This document shows positions 51,594 through 59,856 of a stretch of 64,000 nt of DNA, piece by piece. The notes below the pieces were generated by a model, which did not search any database, had not been told where the DNA came from, and worked only from the letters and a program-made list of their open reading frames with translations. The stretch is from NCBI GenBank assembly GCA_964467585.1, contig CAYXRF010000006.1, positions 45,177 through 109,176 on the forward strand, written 5' to 3'. How positions within the stretch are numbered: position 1 is the stretch's first letter; each line of letters starts with the position of its first letter. This stretch comes from CALVLD01 sp964467585 (GTDB lineage Bacteria > Bacillota > Clostridia > Christensenellales > CAG-138). A program made the position numbers and the translations under genes.

Positions 51594-52340
51594 CTATCTT
51601 TTTGAAACTGAGCGCGGAACTATGGCGCAATCCCAATAAACGAGCCTGCCGCCGAATTTTTCCGCAAGGCGTATGGCGCGGATTGTAACCGCGTCAACGT
51701 CCTTTTTTTGCAGCGTGGATATGCGATGCAGCGCAACGCCGTGGGGCAGCTCACTTTCGCTTCTGTCCTCGCTGTCGCCAATTGCATAGCCCGCCTGCCG
51801 TGCGGTTTCTTCAAACTGCAGACGCAAAAGCTCGGTGCGGAAAAACAGGTGCAGATTTAGCCTGCGCGGGGAGGTTACGGCGTCCCCGCAGTCGCTCATT
51901 TTGCGGATCATCTCACGGTTGCGCACGGTCTGATACTTTGCCGCGTCGGGATACAGCAGCTTGAAGTAGGTTGACCAGTCGTCCTCACGCTTGCCGCCCA
52001 CGCGACAGACGTATTTCTTTTCCCTCGCGGCGATTTCCTTGAGCTTTTCGTACTCCGCCTTGGAGGGCAGATAGAAATAATACTGACGCATACCGCCCGT
52101 TTGCACAAATCCCGCGGCGGGCTTGCCCGTTTGCTTAACGCATTTTGAAGCAAGCGCGCCGATTCTGCGAAGGTCGGATTCCGTAAGGGGAGTATCGTCG
52201 GCGGTTCCGCAGCAGAAATAGCAAAGCAGCGGAGAAGCCGCGTCCGGAGCGTCGCGGTAGAGCGCAAGCTCCACGCCGAACAGCGCCTCGGCGCCGTCCA
52301 GACGCCATTCGTATTCAAGCCATGTTCCGTCGTTCGCCAT
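51594..52340 (-). CDS. RraB-like / DUF695-like two-domain protein
   Basis: 248 residues. The N-terminal half (WLEYEWRLDGAEALFGVELALYRDAPD) resembles DUF695-type domains; the C-terminal half (LNLHLFFRTELLRLQFEETARQAGYAIGD ... GVALHRISTLQKKDVDAVTIRAIRLAEKFGGRLVYWDCAIV) fits the RraB-like fold, named for an inhibitor of RNase E in E. coli. Firmicutes mostly lack RNase E, so the role here is unclear. It lies between alaS and the two ATP-grasp genes on the same strand with short gaps. Confidence 0.75.
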   Translation of the reverse strand: MANDGTWLEYEWRLDGAEALFGVELALYRDAPDAASPLLCYFCCGTADDTPLTESDLRRIGALASKCVKQTGKPAAGFVQTGGMRQYYFYLPSKAEYEKLKEIAAREKKYVCRVGGKREDDWSTYFKLLYPDAAKYQTVRNREMIRKMSDCGDAVTSPRRLNLHLFFRTELLRLQFEETARQAGYAIGDSEDRSESELPHGVALHRISTLQKKDVDAVTIRAIRLAEKFGGRLVYWDCAIVPRSVSKR

Positions 52341-52407
52341 CAGATGACCTCCTCAATGGATTTTGTTCTATTGCATATTGCACCGTTTTTGCCCGCTTCT
52401 CGGGCGC

Positions 52408-54198
52408 TTATTCCAAAACCGCCTTTATGCGCCTGACGCCTGCGGAGGATGCTTCTTCCTTCTTTATTTTGAACACGCCCAGCTCACCCGTGCGGTTGGC
52501 GTGCGGCCCGCCGCATATCTCACAGGAGTATTCGCCCATTGTGTAAACCTTGACACGCTCTCCGTATTTGTCGCCAAACAGACCTATCGCACCCTTTGCA
52601 CGCGCCTCGGGAACAGTCATCTCCTCACAGGTTATTTCAACATCCGCCGCGATAGCCTCATTAACAAGACGTTCAACCTCACGAAGCTCCTCCGGAGTGA
52701 CCTTTCGTGGGAACGAAAAATCAAACCTGAGCCTTTCCGCCGTTATATTGGAGCCCTTTTGAGACACGTTTTCGTCATTGAGCACCTTGCGAAGCGCCGC
52801 CTGCATAAGATGCGTTGCGGTGTGCAGCCTTGCCGTTTGATCGGAAGCGTCCGCCAGACCGCCCTTAAACTTTTGCTCCGCGCCCGCCTTGCTTTTTGCC
52901 TGATGCTCCGCAAACGCCGCGTTAAATCCCGCCACATCAACGGTCAGCCCGTTTTCATTTGCCATCTCAACGGTAAATTCGATAGGAAAGCCGAACGTGT
53001 CAAACAGACGGAATGCGTTTTTGCCATCGATTACGCCATCGGCAAAGCTGTCCTTTATCCTTGCAAATTCGCGCATACCGTGAACAAGCGTGCGCTGAAA
53101 ACGCATTTCCTCCGCGTCAAGCTCCTGAATTATGCGATCGTGATTTTCAATAAGCTCGTTATATACGCTGCCGTATGTGTCGATAACCGCCTGCGCAACC
53201 TTTGAAAGGGACTGCTCGGGCATGCCCAGCTGCATTGCATAGCGCAGAGCGCGGCGGATTATTCGGCGCAGTATGTAGCCCTGATCAACGTTTGAGGGTG
53301 TGACGCCGCGCTGATCGCCAAGCATAAACGTTGCCGTGCGCATATGGTCGGCAATTATGCGGAATGCCTTTTTTGTCTCCGCTTCGTCATTATAGCTTTT
53401 GCCCGAAAGCTCGGAAATCCTTGCCAAAATCCCCGTGAAGGCGTCGGTATCATACACGCTTTCAACCCCCTGAAGGGTTGCCACGGTGCGCTCCAAGCCC
53501 ATGCCCGTATCAACGTTTTTTTGCTCAAGCGGGATATATTTGCCGTCTGCCGTTTTGTTATACTGCATAAAGACGTCGTTCCATATCTCAAGGTATTTGC
53601 CGCAATGACAGCCGGGGAAGCAGCCATCGCCGCACGGCGCCTTGCCCGTGTCTATGAACATTTCGGTATCCGGACCGCACGGACCGGTAACGCCGGCGGG
53701 TCCCCACCAGTTATGCTCCTTAGGCAAAAAGAATATGTGAGACGGCAAAGCGCCCGCATTTATCCAAGCGTTGTAAGCCTCCATATCACGCGGAGCGGAT
53801 TCGTCCCCCGCAAAGCAGGTGAAATACAGCTTTGAAGGGTCAATGCCCAGCCAGTCCGCGCCCGTGAGGAACTCCCAAGACCACGCGATTGCCTGCGGCT
53901 TGAAATAATCGCCCAGCGACCAGTTGCCCAGCATCTCAAAAAAAGTGCAGTGACTTGCGTCGCCAACCTCGTCAATATCACCCGTGCGAACACATTTTTG
54001 AACGTCCGCAATGCGAACGCCCGCGGGGTGCTTTTGCCCCAGCAGATAAGGAACCAACGGATGCATGCCCGCCATTGTAAACAGGGCGGTGGGGTCGTTT
54101 TCGGGCACAAGTGAAGCGGAGGAAATCACGGCGTGACCTCTTTCCGCAAAGAAACGAAGATACAGCTCCCTAAGCTGCGCGGTTGTAAGAACTTTCAT
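52408..54198 (-). CDS. alaS: Short-form alanyl-tRNA synthetase
   Basis: 596 residues, against about 870 in most bacteria. The class II catalytic domain (ALFTMAGMHPLVPYLLG, CTFFEMLGNWSLGDYFK, CGPDTEMF, GMGLERT), tRNA-recognition domain and the editing domain with zinc ligands HTATH (459-463) and CGGPH (562-566) are complete. The C-Ala dimerisation domain and the linker before it are missing. The protein ends at a natural-looking C-terminus (AGVRRIKAVLE), so this is a short family form rather than a truncation. Shorter AlaRS forms occur in some Clostridia, sometimes beside a longer one; whether this genome has another is not visible here. Confidence 0.93.
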   Translation of the reverse strand: MKVLTTAQLRELYLRFFAERGHAVISSASLVPENDPTALFTMAGMHPLVPYLLGQKHPAGVRIADVQKCVRTGDIDEVGDASHCTFFEMLGNWSLGDYFKPQAIAWSWEFLTGADWLGIDPSKLYFTCFAGDESAPRDMEAYNAWINAGALPSHIFFLPKEHNWWGPAGVTGPCGPDTEMFIDTGKAPCGDGCFPGCHCGKYLEIWNDVFMQYNKTADGKYIPLEQKNVDTGMGLERTVATLQGVESVYDTDAFTGILARISELSGKSYNDEAETKKAFRIIADHMRTATFMLGDQRGVTPSNVDQGYILRRIIRRALRYAMQLGMPEQSLSKVAQAVIDTYGSVYNELIENHDRIIQELDAEEMRFQRTLVHGMREFARIKDSFADGVIDGKNAFRLFDTFGFPIEFTVEMANENGLTVDVAGFNAAFAEHQAKSKAGAEQKFKGGLADASDQTARLHTATHLMQAALRKVLNDENVSQKGSNITAERLRFDFSFPRKVTPEELREVERLVNEAIAADVEITCEEMTVPEARAKGAIGLFGDKYGERVKVYTMGEYSCEICGGPHANRTGELGVFKIKKEEASSAGVRRIKAVLE

Positions 54199-54277
54199 CA
54201 GTATCCCCTTCAGATTACGCGGGCGATTCTCGTCCGCACATATAAACTCAACATATTATAACGCTGAATATGGGCTC

Positions 54278-54306
54278 TTGTCAACGAATGGACAAATTGT
54301 TATAAT
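54278..54306 (+). promoter_or_regulatory. Promoter placing transcription start at the ATG
   Basis: TTGTCA (54278-54283), a 17-base spacer and TATAAT (54301-54306). The ATG at 54313 lies seven bases after the -10, exactly where transcription would start, and no ribosome binding site precedes it. Confidence 0.7.
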
Positions 54307-54312
54307 ACGCTT

Positions 54313-55257
54313 ATGAGGTTTGGCAATAAGTATAGGCTAAAGCGGCAGCCGTCCGACAGCGTCGGTCAAAAGCGCGCTATGCCAAAGCTGAATATCACCT
54401 TTCGCGGGCATGAGGGCCGTTGGTGGCGCAGGGGAGCGATCGCCGCTGCCGTTGTTGTCGCCATAATTATCGCCGCAGTCGTGCTAAAGCCCGAAACACA
54501 GATTATGAACTCCGTTGAAATCAATCGTGTTGAAAATCGGGGCATTCTTATTGTCGGCGTTCGCAACGATGTCGTTGGCTTTTGTCTCAACGGGCGCGGG
54601 ATTGAAACAGAGCTTGCGGAGCTGCTTGCAAAGCGGATTCTTCCCAATGCGGACGATCCTCTCAAGCTTGTTGTTTGCTCGTCAAAAACAGTTTCAACAA
54701 AAATATCGGACGGCTCTGTTGACGTTGCGATTGCGCTTTTGCCCAACGGACAGAGCGCAAGCTACTCCTATTCCTATCCGTATTACACAGACAACGTGTA
54801 TGTTCTCACCCTTGACAATTCGCTTACGTCCCGCGACCTCACCGAAATGAAGCTGGGCTGCGTTCAGAGTACGGCGTCGCAAACCGTTTTCAAATCATAC
54901 CAGAGTGTGCTTTCCGCCGTGCAGGAGCAGGGGCTTATCGACAAGCTTCTCGGTCACGATGCGCCCGTTGCGGATGAATCAACCATTATTGATATTAAGT
55001 ATTACGGCGCATATGACGATATGCTCTCCGCACTTGTGCGCGGAGATATTGACGGCGTTGTTATGCAGGGCGCATTCATGCGCAAATATTCAAGCAATTA
55101 CTCATTTTTTACACATGACACAATACTTGGCACGGTTGATTACTGCATTGTTTCATCCTCTGACGAGCCTGCCTTTACTCAGCTTGCGAACATTATGATT
55201 TACGAGATGCAGCAGGACGGCTCACTTGCCGCGCTGCTTGCGAAATACGGATTATAA
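54313..55257 (+). CDS. Membrane-anchored solute-binding protein (SBP_bac_3-like)
   Basis: 314 residues if translated from the ATG at 54313, which would be leaderless. An N-terminal basic stretch is followed by a membrane helix (about 41-58), then a periplasmic-binding-protein type fold similar to amino-acid binding proteins (NRGILIVGVRNDVVGFCLNGRGIETELAELLAKRI, DGSVDVAIALLPNG, YPYYTDNVYVLT, LGCVQSTASQTVFKSY, DIKYYGAYDDMLSALVRGDIDGVVM). There is no lipobox, so it is anchored by the helix. No ABC permease or ATPase gene is adjacent, so it may be a sensor or an orphan binding protein. Another ATG at 54379 would remove 22 residues but also lacks a ribosome site. Confidence 0.82.
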   Translation: MRFGNKYRLKRQPSDSVGQKRAMPKLNITFRGHEGRWWRRGAIAAAVVVAIIIAAVVLKPETQIMNSVEINRVENRGILIVGVRNDVVGFCLNGRGIETELAELLAKRILPNADDPLKLVVCSSKTVSTKISDGSVDVAIALLPNGQSASYSYSYPYYTDNVYVLTLDNSLTSRDLTEMKLGCVQSTASQTVFKSYQSVLSAVQEQGLIDKLLGHDAPVADESTIIDIKYYGAYDDMLSALVRGDIDGVVMQGAFMRKYSSNYSFFTHDTILGTVDYCIVSSSDEPAFTQLANIMIYEMQQDGSLAALLAKYGL

Positions 55258-55378
55258 GCCCTTTCAAACTGCACCTCGATACCGTCCGCCCCTTTTATTA
55301 AATCAGTTTTTGTGCGCGGTAATCACGCGCTGTCGGTGCGCATAAAATCAATCGCAGCATTATCGGGAGGCGCAAAAT

Positions 55379-56455
55379 ATGTCAAAGCTGAAGGCGGGAG
55401 TTATCGGCGCAACCGGCATGGTTGGACGTCGGTTTGTACAATTGCTTAAAGACCATCCGTGGTTCGAGATATCGGCATTGGCGGCAAGTCCGCGTTCGGC
55501 GGGACTGACGTATGCGGACGCGCTTTTGCAGAAGGGAATAGCAACAGACGCTGTTCCGCCTGCCGCTGCGGGCATGCCGCTGCTTTGCGCGCATGACGCC
55601 GAACGCATTGCGGAGCGCTGCGATTTTGTTTTTTGCGCGGTGAGCTTGCCCGCGCATGAGACCGCCGCGCTTGAATACGCGCTTGCGCGGTGCGAATGCC
55701 CCGTGGTTTCAAACAATTCGGCAAACAGGCTTGTGCCCGATGTGCCAATGGTGATACCGGAGGTCAATCCGCGTCACATTGACGTGATACCTGCTCAGCG
55801 CAGACGCTTGGGCACAAAAAACGGATTTATCGCAGTCAAATCCAACTGCTCGGTTCAGAGCTATCTGCCCCTTTTATTTCCCCTGCACAACATATTTGGA
55901 CTTAAACGGGCATTCATATCAACCTATCAGGCGGTTTCCGGTGCGGGCAGGACGCTTGACAATTATCCGGAAATAATCGACAACGTGATCCCCTACATAT
56001 CCGGTGAGGAGGCAAAGAGTGAGATTGAGCCGCTTAAGCTGCTGGGAGCTGTTTCAGACGATGAAATAATCCCTGCGGAAGGCATTGAGTTCCACGCCAA
56101 GTGCTTTCGTGTGCCTGTCAGCGATGGGCATACAGCCTCCGTATTTGCGGAATTTGAACGCAATATTGACAGACAAACGATACTTGAAGCGTGGCGCACT
56201 GCGGGCGGGCTTGCTCTGCCAAGCGCACCGAGTCAATTCATCAGATATTTTGACGAGCCGAACCGTCCCCAGCCCGCGCTTGACCGCAACGCGGACGGCG
56301 GCATGGCGATAAGCGTTGGGCAGCTGCGTGCAACGGGCAAGGCGTCCGTCAGCTTTACGGGCCTTTCGCACAACACAATGCGCGGGGCAGCGGGCGGCGC
56401 CGTGCTGCTTGCGGAGCTGCTTGTTTCTCAAGAATTTATCCAACAACGACTATAA
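55379..56455 (+). CDS. asd: Aspartate-semialdehyde dehydrogenase (archaeal/fungal-type)
   Basis: 358 residues. Converts aspartyl phosphate to the semialdehyde in lysine, threonine and methionine synthesis. NADP loop GVIGATGMVGRRFV (about 7-20), catalytic Cys in KSNCSVQSY, substrate His in EFHAKCFRVPVSDGHTASV, and a C-terminal family block (GLSHNTMRGAAGGAVLLAELL). The length and motifs fit the longer archaeal/fungal-like branch, which is common in Clostridia. GGGAGG lies upstream. It is followed ten bases later by dapA, an obvious lysine/diaminopimelate pathway pair. Confidence 0.94.
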   Translation: MSKLKAGVIGATGMVGRRFVQLLKDHPWFEISALAASPRSAGLTYADALLQKGIATDAVPPAAAGMPLLCAHDAERIAERCDFVFCAVSLPAHETAALEYALARCECPVVSNNSANRLVPDVPMVIPEVNPRHIDVIPAQRRRLGTKNGFIAVKSNCSVQSYLPLLFPLHNIFGLKRAFISTYQAVSGAGRTLDNYPEIIDNVIPYISGEEAKSEIEPLKLLGAVSDDEIIPAEGIEFHAKCFRVPVSDGHTASVFAEFERNIDRQTILEAWRTAGGLALPSAPSQFIRYFDEPNRPQPALDRNADGGMAISVGQLRATGKASVSFTGLSHNTMRGAAGGAVLLAELLVSQEFIQQRL

Positions 56456-56464
56456 GGAGGCAAA

Positions 56465-57358
56465 ATGTCAAAACCGGTTATATTTCGCGGAAGCGGCACC
56501 GCGCTTGTCACGCCCTTTGACGCCGATGGTGCGCTGAATATTGAAGCGTTCAAAAGGCTTGTCGCTTATCAGACCGAAAATCAGACTGACGCGCTTGTTA
56601 TCTGCGGCACAACGGGCGAGGGCTCAACCCTTTCCGACGCCGAAAAGCAGACGCTGTTCACCACCGCCGTGCGCTGCGCCGAAAAAAGCGGCGTGCCGAT
56701 TATCGCCGGCACGGGCAGCAATGACACCGCTCACGCCGTTCGCCTTTCCAAGGCGGCGGAGGACGTCGGCGCATCCGCCCTGCTTATCGTTACACCCTAT
56801 TACAATAAAACATCCCAGGCGGGACTTATACGTCATTTCACCACTATTGCCGAAAGCGTACATATCCCCATTATTATGTACGATGTGCCCTCACGCACGG
56901 GCATGACTATCGCGCCCGAAACCGCGCTGCTGCTCTCCGCGCACGAACGCATTGCCGCCATCAAAGCGGCGTCCGGGGACATATCGCGCATTGCGCAAAC
57001 TGCGGCGCTGTGTCAAGACGCGTTGTCCATCTATTCCGGCAATGACGACCAGACACTGCCTATTCTTGCCCTCGGCGGCGTCGGCGTTATCTCCGTTGTG
57101 TCAAATATCCTCCCGCGTGAATCGCATATGCTGTGCGACAGGTGGATGCGCGGCGACTTTGACGGCGCACGCGAGCTTCAGCTATATTTGCTTAAACTGA
57201 TTTCCGCACTGTTTTCTGACGTTAACCCCATCCCCGTTAAGGAAGCCCTCCGACTTATGGGCTGCGACGTCGGCGCCTGCCGCCTGCCGCTCTGCGATAT
57301 GCGCGTTGAAGCAAAGCTCAAGCTCATTGACGTCCTCGGCGAGTACGGGCTTGTCTGA
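56465..57358 (+). CDS. dapA: 4-hydroxy-tetrahydrodipicolinate synthase
   Basis: 297 residues. Condenses pyruvate with aspartate semialdehyde, the product of the gene before it. The CGTTGEGSTL motif, the catalytic Tyr in IIMYDVPSRTGM, and the Schiff-base Lys in IAAIKAASGD are present. AAGGAGG precedes the ATG. Both genes form an operon feeding cell-wall diaminopimelate and lysine. Confidence 0.96.
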   Translation: MSKPVIFRGSGTALVTPFDADGALNIEAFKRLVAYQTENQTDALVICGTTGEGSTLSDAEKQTLFTTAVRCAEKSGVPIIAGTGSNDTAHAVRLSKAAEDVGASALLIVTPYYNKTSQAGLIRHFTTIAESVHIPIIMYDVPSRTGMTIAPETALLLSAHERIAAIKAASGDISRIAQTAALCQDALSIYSGNDDQTLPILALGGVGVISVVSNILPRESHMLCDRWMRGDFDGARELQLYLLKLISALFSDVNPIPVKEALRLMGCDVGACRLPLCDMRVEAKLKLIDVLGEYGLV

Positions 57359-57362
57359 CGTG

Positions 57363-57404
57363 CGGGTACGTTAGGGTACGTTAGGTACGTTAGGTACGTT
57401 AGGG
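57363..57404 (+). repeat. Minisatellite of about 10 bases after dapA
   Basis: Four copies of GTACGTTAG(G) in a row immediately after the dapA stop. Its function is unknown. Confidence 0.8.
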
Positions 57405-57450
57405 AACGCTTTTTTCAAAAAAGCGTTCCCTAAAACCCTTTGAAAAACAA
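57405..57450 (+). repeat. Hairpin repeat, copy 1
   Basis: AACGCTTTTTT-c-AAAAAAGCGTT, then CCCTAAAACCCTTTGAAAAA. A nearly identical second copy lies at 58323-58368, so the pair brackets the repeat island in direct orientation. The hairpin can serve as the dapA terminator. Confidence 0.85.
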
Positions 57451-57483
57451 ATAGAATATCAATAATTATTACACTTAAACAAA

Positions 57484-57573
57484 CATAGTTGGCGACCCGC
57501 ATAAACCAAACACCCTTAGTTGGCGACCGTCCACCCACAACACCCTCAGTTGACGACAAAAAACAAACTAAAG
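57484..57573. repeat. GTCGCCAACT-type 30-bp direct repeats, copy at 57.5 kb
   Basis: On the minus strand three units of about 30 bp begin GTCGCCAACT (one GTCGTCAACT), two continuing with AAGGGTGTT or GAGGGTGTT, followed by about 11-12 variable bases. A shorter homologous copy lies at 61338-61398. The variable part is too short to be CRISPR spacers. Confidence 0.85.
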
Positions 57574-57731
57574 CTCTATGTGCGTCTTTTTAACGCGCAT
57601 AGAGCTAACCAACGTCAAGCTTAGTAGGCGGCGTGAGCGAAGCGAACCCGGAGCGGAAGCGGAGGGCTCCCCCCTGTGAGCGAAGCGAACCCGAGCGGTC
57701 AGCGAGGTTGGCTCCCCCTCGGGGGAGCTGA

Positions 57732-58265
57732 TTTTGCAAGCGACGCGCAGCAAAATCTGTGGGGGGATGCATAAATTCCGCAGCTTGTCTGTTGCCAAAC
57801 AACTTAAAAGGCTTCAACCTCCGCAAGCCGTATTCACCAGCCTACCCCCCGCAAACGCCACGGCAAAGGTATAACCTTTGCCACTCACCATATTTATTTT
57901 TGCAAGCGACGCGCAGCAAAATCTGTGGGGGGATGCATAAATTCCGCGGCTTGTCTGTTGCCAGACAACTTAAAAGGCGTCAACCTCCGCAAGCTCACCC
58001 TCCGCACCCGCACCCTCCGCACCCGCACCCTCCGCAAGCCGTATTCACCAGCCCACCCCCCGCGAACACCACGGCAATGGCTTTAACCTTTGCCCCTCAC
58101 CATATTTTTTTTGCAAGCGCAGCGCGGCAAAATCTGTGGGGGGATGCATAAATTCCGCGGCTTGTCTGTTGCCAGACAACTTAAAAGGCGTCAACCTCCG
58201 CAAGCTCACCCTCCGCCTGCAAACCCCACATCAAAGGCATAACCTTTGCTCACCCACCACATTAA
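57732..58265. repeat. Three long direct repeats, non-coding
   Basis: Three copies of a 150-210 base unit begin at about 57732, 57897 and 58109. Each starts with a TTTTGC...GCAAAA hairpin, then a conserved block (TGTGGGGGGATGCATAAATTCCG, GGCTTGTCTGTTGCCAGACAA, TTAAAAGGC, CAACCTCCGCAAGC), then a more variable CCTTTGCC-rich tail. Copy 2 has an internal 15-bp expansion (accctccgcacccgc). No open frame is conserved between copies, so I see no protein. Confidence 0.88.
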
Positions 58266-58322
58266 ACTATTTCAAAGGTATAAGCCCTCACACCCTGACC
58301 AACAGCTGAAGGCTCCAAAAAT

Positions 58323-58368
58323 AACGCTTTTTTCAAAAAAGCGTTCCCTAAAACCCTTTGAAAAAACA
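58323..58368 (+). repeat. Hairpin repeat, copy 2
   Basis: Second copy of the AACGCTTTTTT...AAAAAAGCGTT element found at 57405-57450, closing the repeat island before the oxidoreductase operon. Confidence 0.85.
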
Positions 58369-58575
58369 ATTGGCGCACACACAAAAAACTATATCAACAA
58401 AAATATTTACCCAATAATTTAGCCGCATATTTGCGCAACAGCGCAAATATGCGGCTTTGAAAAAAATCAATTGAATTATGCTGTGCGATTGCGCACAAGC
58501 AACGATTTATCATTGCGGGTCAAGGGACGCGGTCCCTTGCGGGGGATTGGGGGCGGAGCCCCCAAAAAAACGCAC

Positions 58576-59115
58576 TTACTTTCTGATGCTGGCGGCGCCG
58601 CGGGCGATAGCCTCCTCATTGAGGGGGATAAGGTGGGCTTTTTTCTCACCGAGCTTATAGAGCAGCGCGTCAATAACGCTTTTGGGTTCAACAGCGCGAG
58701 TTGCCTCGATATAGGCGCCGAGCATAACCATATTGCCGACCTTGGGGTTGTGGAGGTCGTCGGCAATCTCATTGCAGGGGACGTAATAGACGTCAATATC
58801 GGTGCGCTCAGCTTTTTTATCAACAATGGAGCTATTGATAAACAGCTTGCCGCCGGGCAGAACGTTTTTTTCGAACTTATCGAGGGAGGGGCGGTTCATT
58901 ACCACAACGCAGTTTGCCATACTGATGCAGGGGGAAGCGACGGGCGCATCGGAAACGACGACGCCGCAGCTTGCGGTGCCTCCGCGCATTTCGGGTCCAT
59001 AGGAGGGGAGCCAACTGACGTTTTTGCCCTCATACATACCGGCATAGGCAAGAAGCTGACCAATCAGCAGCACGCCCTGCCCGCCGAAGCCTGCGAAAAT
59101 ATTAGTCCAAAGCAT
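58576..59115 (-). CDS. 2-oxoacid:ferredoxin oxidoreductase gamma subunit
   Basis: 179 residues. Recognised by FAGFGGQGVLLIGQLLAYAGM, SWLPSYGPEMRGGTASCGVVVSDAPVASP and NRPSLDKFE, the gamma-subunit pattern of 2-ketoisovalerate or 2-oxoglutarate type oxidoreductases. It is the last gene of a four-gene operon, with an AAGGAGG ribosome site four bases after the beta subunit. A long open frame on the opposite strand is a shadow. Confidence 0.93.
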   Translation of the reverse strand: MLWTNIFAGFGGQGVLLIGQLLAYAGMYEGKNVSWLPSYGPEMRGGTASCGVVVSDAPVASPCISMANCVVVMNRPSLDKFEKNVLPGGKLFINSSIVDKKAERTDIDVYYVPCNEIADDLHNPKVGNMVMLGAYIEATRAVEPKSVIDALLYKLGEKKAHLIPLNEEAIARGAASIRK

Positions 59116-59118
59116 AGC

Positions 59119-59853
59119 TTAAACCTCCTTTTTGACGCCGAGGGGATAATAGGGGATCATGTCGGACTTGATCCAATCCATAGCCTCAGCGGGGCTTTTG
59201 CCCCAGTTAGTGGGACAGGAGGACAGCACTTCAACCAGAGAGAAGCCTTTCCTGTCGATCTGGCACTGGAACGCTTTTTTGATAGCGGCTTTTGCTTTGA
59301 TGATGTTTGCGGGGCTGTCAACGGAAACGCGCTCAACGAACGCGGCGCCCTCGATAGTTGCGATCATCTCGGCGATACGAAGGGGCTTGCCGCAATGCTC
59401 AGGGTCACGCCCATAGGGGCTTGTGGTGGTTTTTTGCCCAACAAGAGTTGTAGGCGCCATCTGTCCGCCCGTCATGCCGTAAATGGCGTTATTGATGAAA
59501 ATAGTGGTGATTTTTTCACCGCGGTGAGCGGCGTGAACGATTTCCGCAGCGCCGATGGAGGCAAGGTCGCCATCGCCCTGATAGGTGAACACGACGTTTT
59601 CGGGGTGTACGCGCTTGCAGCCTGTGGCGGCGGCGGGAGCGCGCCCGTGCGCTGCCTCAACGCAGTCAATATTGAAGTATTTGTAGCCGAACACGGCACA
59701 GCCAACGGGCACAAAGCCTATTGTTTTGCCCTGAATGCCCAGCTCGTCAATGACCTCGGCGACAAGGCGATGAACTATGCCGTGACCGCAGCCGGGGCAA
59801 TAGTGCATAACGGTATCCGTAAGAACGGGAGTTTTCTTAAATACGGTGGTCAT
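59119..59853 (-). CDS. 2-oxoacid:ferredoxin oxidoreductase beta (TPP-binding) subunit
   Basis: 244 residues. Binds thiamine diphosphate: CPGCGHGIVHRLVAEV near the N-terminus, AHGRAPAAATGCKRVHPENVVFTYQGDGDLASIGAAE (GDG...metal/TPP motif), and INNAIYGMTGGQMAPTTL (family-specific). It fits the Vor/Kor branch with separate alpha and beta subunits. It lies three bases from the alpha gene. Confidence 0.95.
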   Translation of the reverse strand: MTTVFKKTPVLTDTVMHYCPGCGHGIVHRLVAEVIDELGIQGKTIGFVPVGCAVFGYKYFNIDCVEAAHGRAPAAATGCKRVHPENVVFTYQGDGDLASIGAAEIVHAAHRGEKITTIFINNAIYGMTGGQMAPTTLVGQKTTTSPYGRDPEHCGKPLRIAEMIATIEGAAFVERVSVDSPANIIKAKAAIKKAFQCQIDRKGFSLVEVLSSCPTNWGKSPAEAMDWIKSDMIPYYPLGVKKEV

Positions 59854-59856
59854 ATT

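Noticed and set aside
57484..57573. Possible CRISPR array
   Set aside because: Units repeat every 30 bases with a 19-base conserved part and only 11-12 variable bases, too short for spacers. Only three units are present, and no cas gene is in the window.
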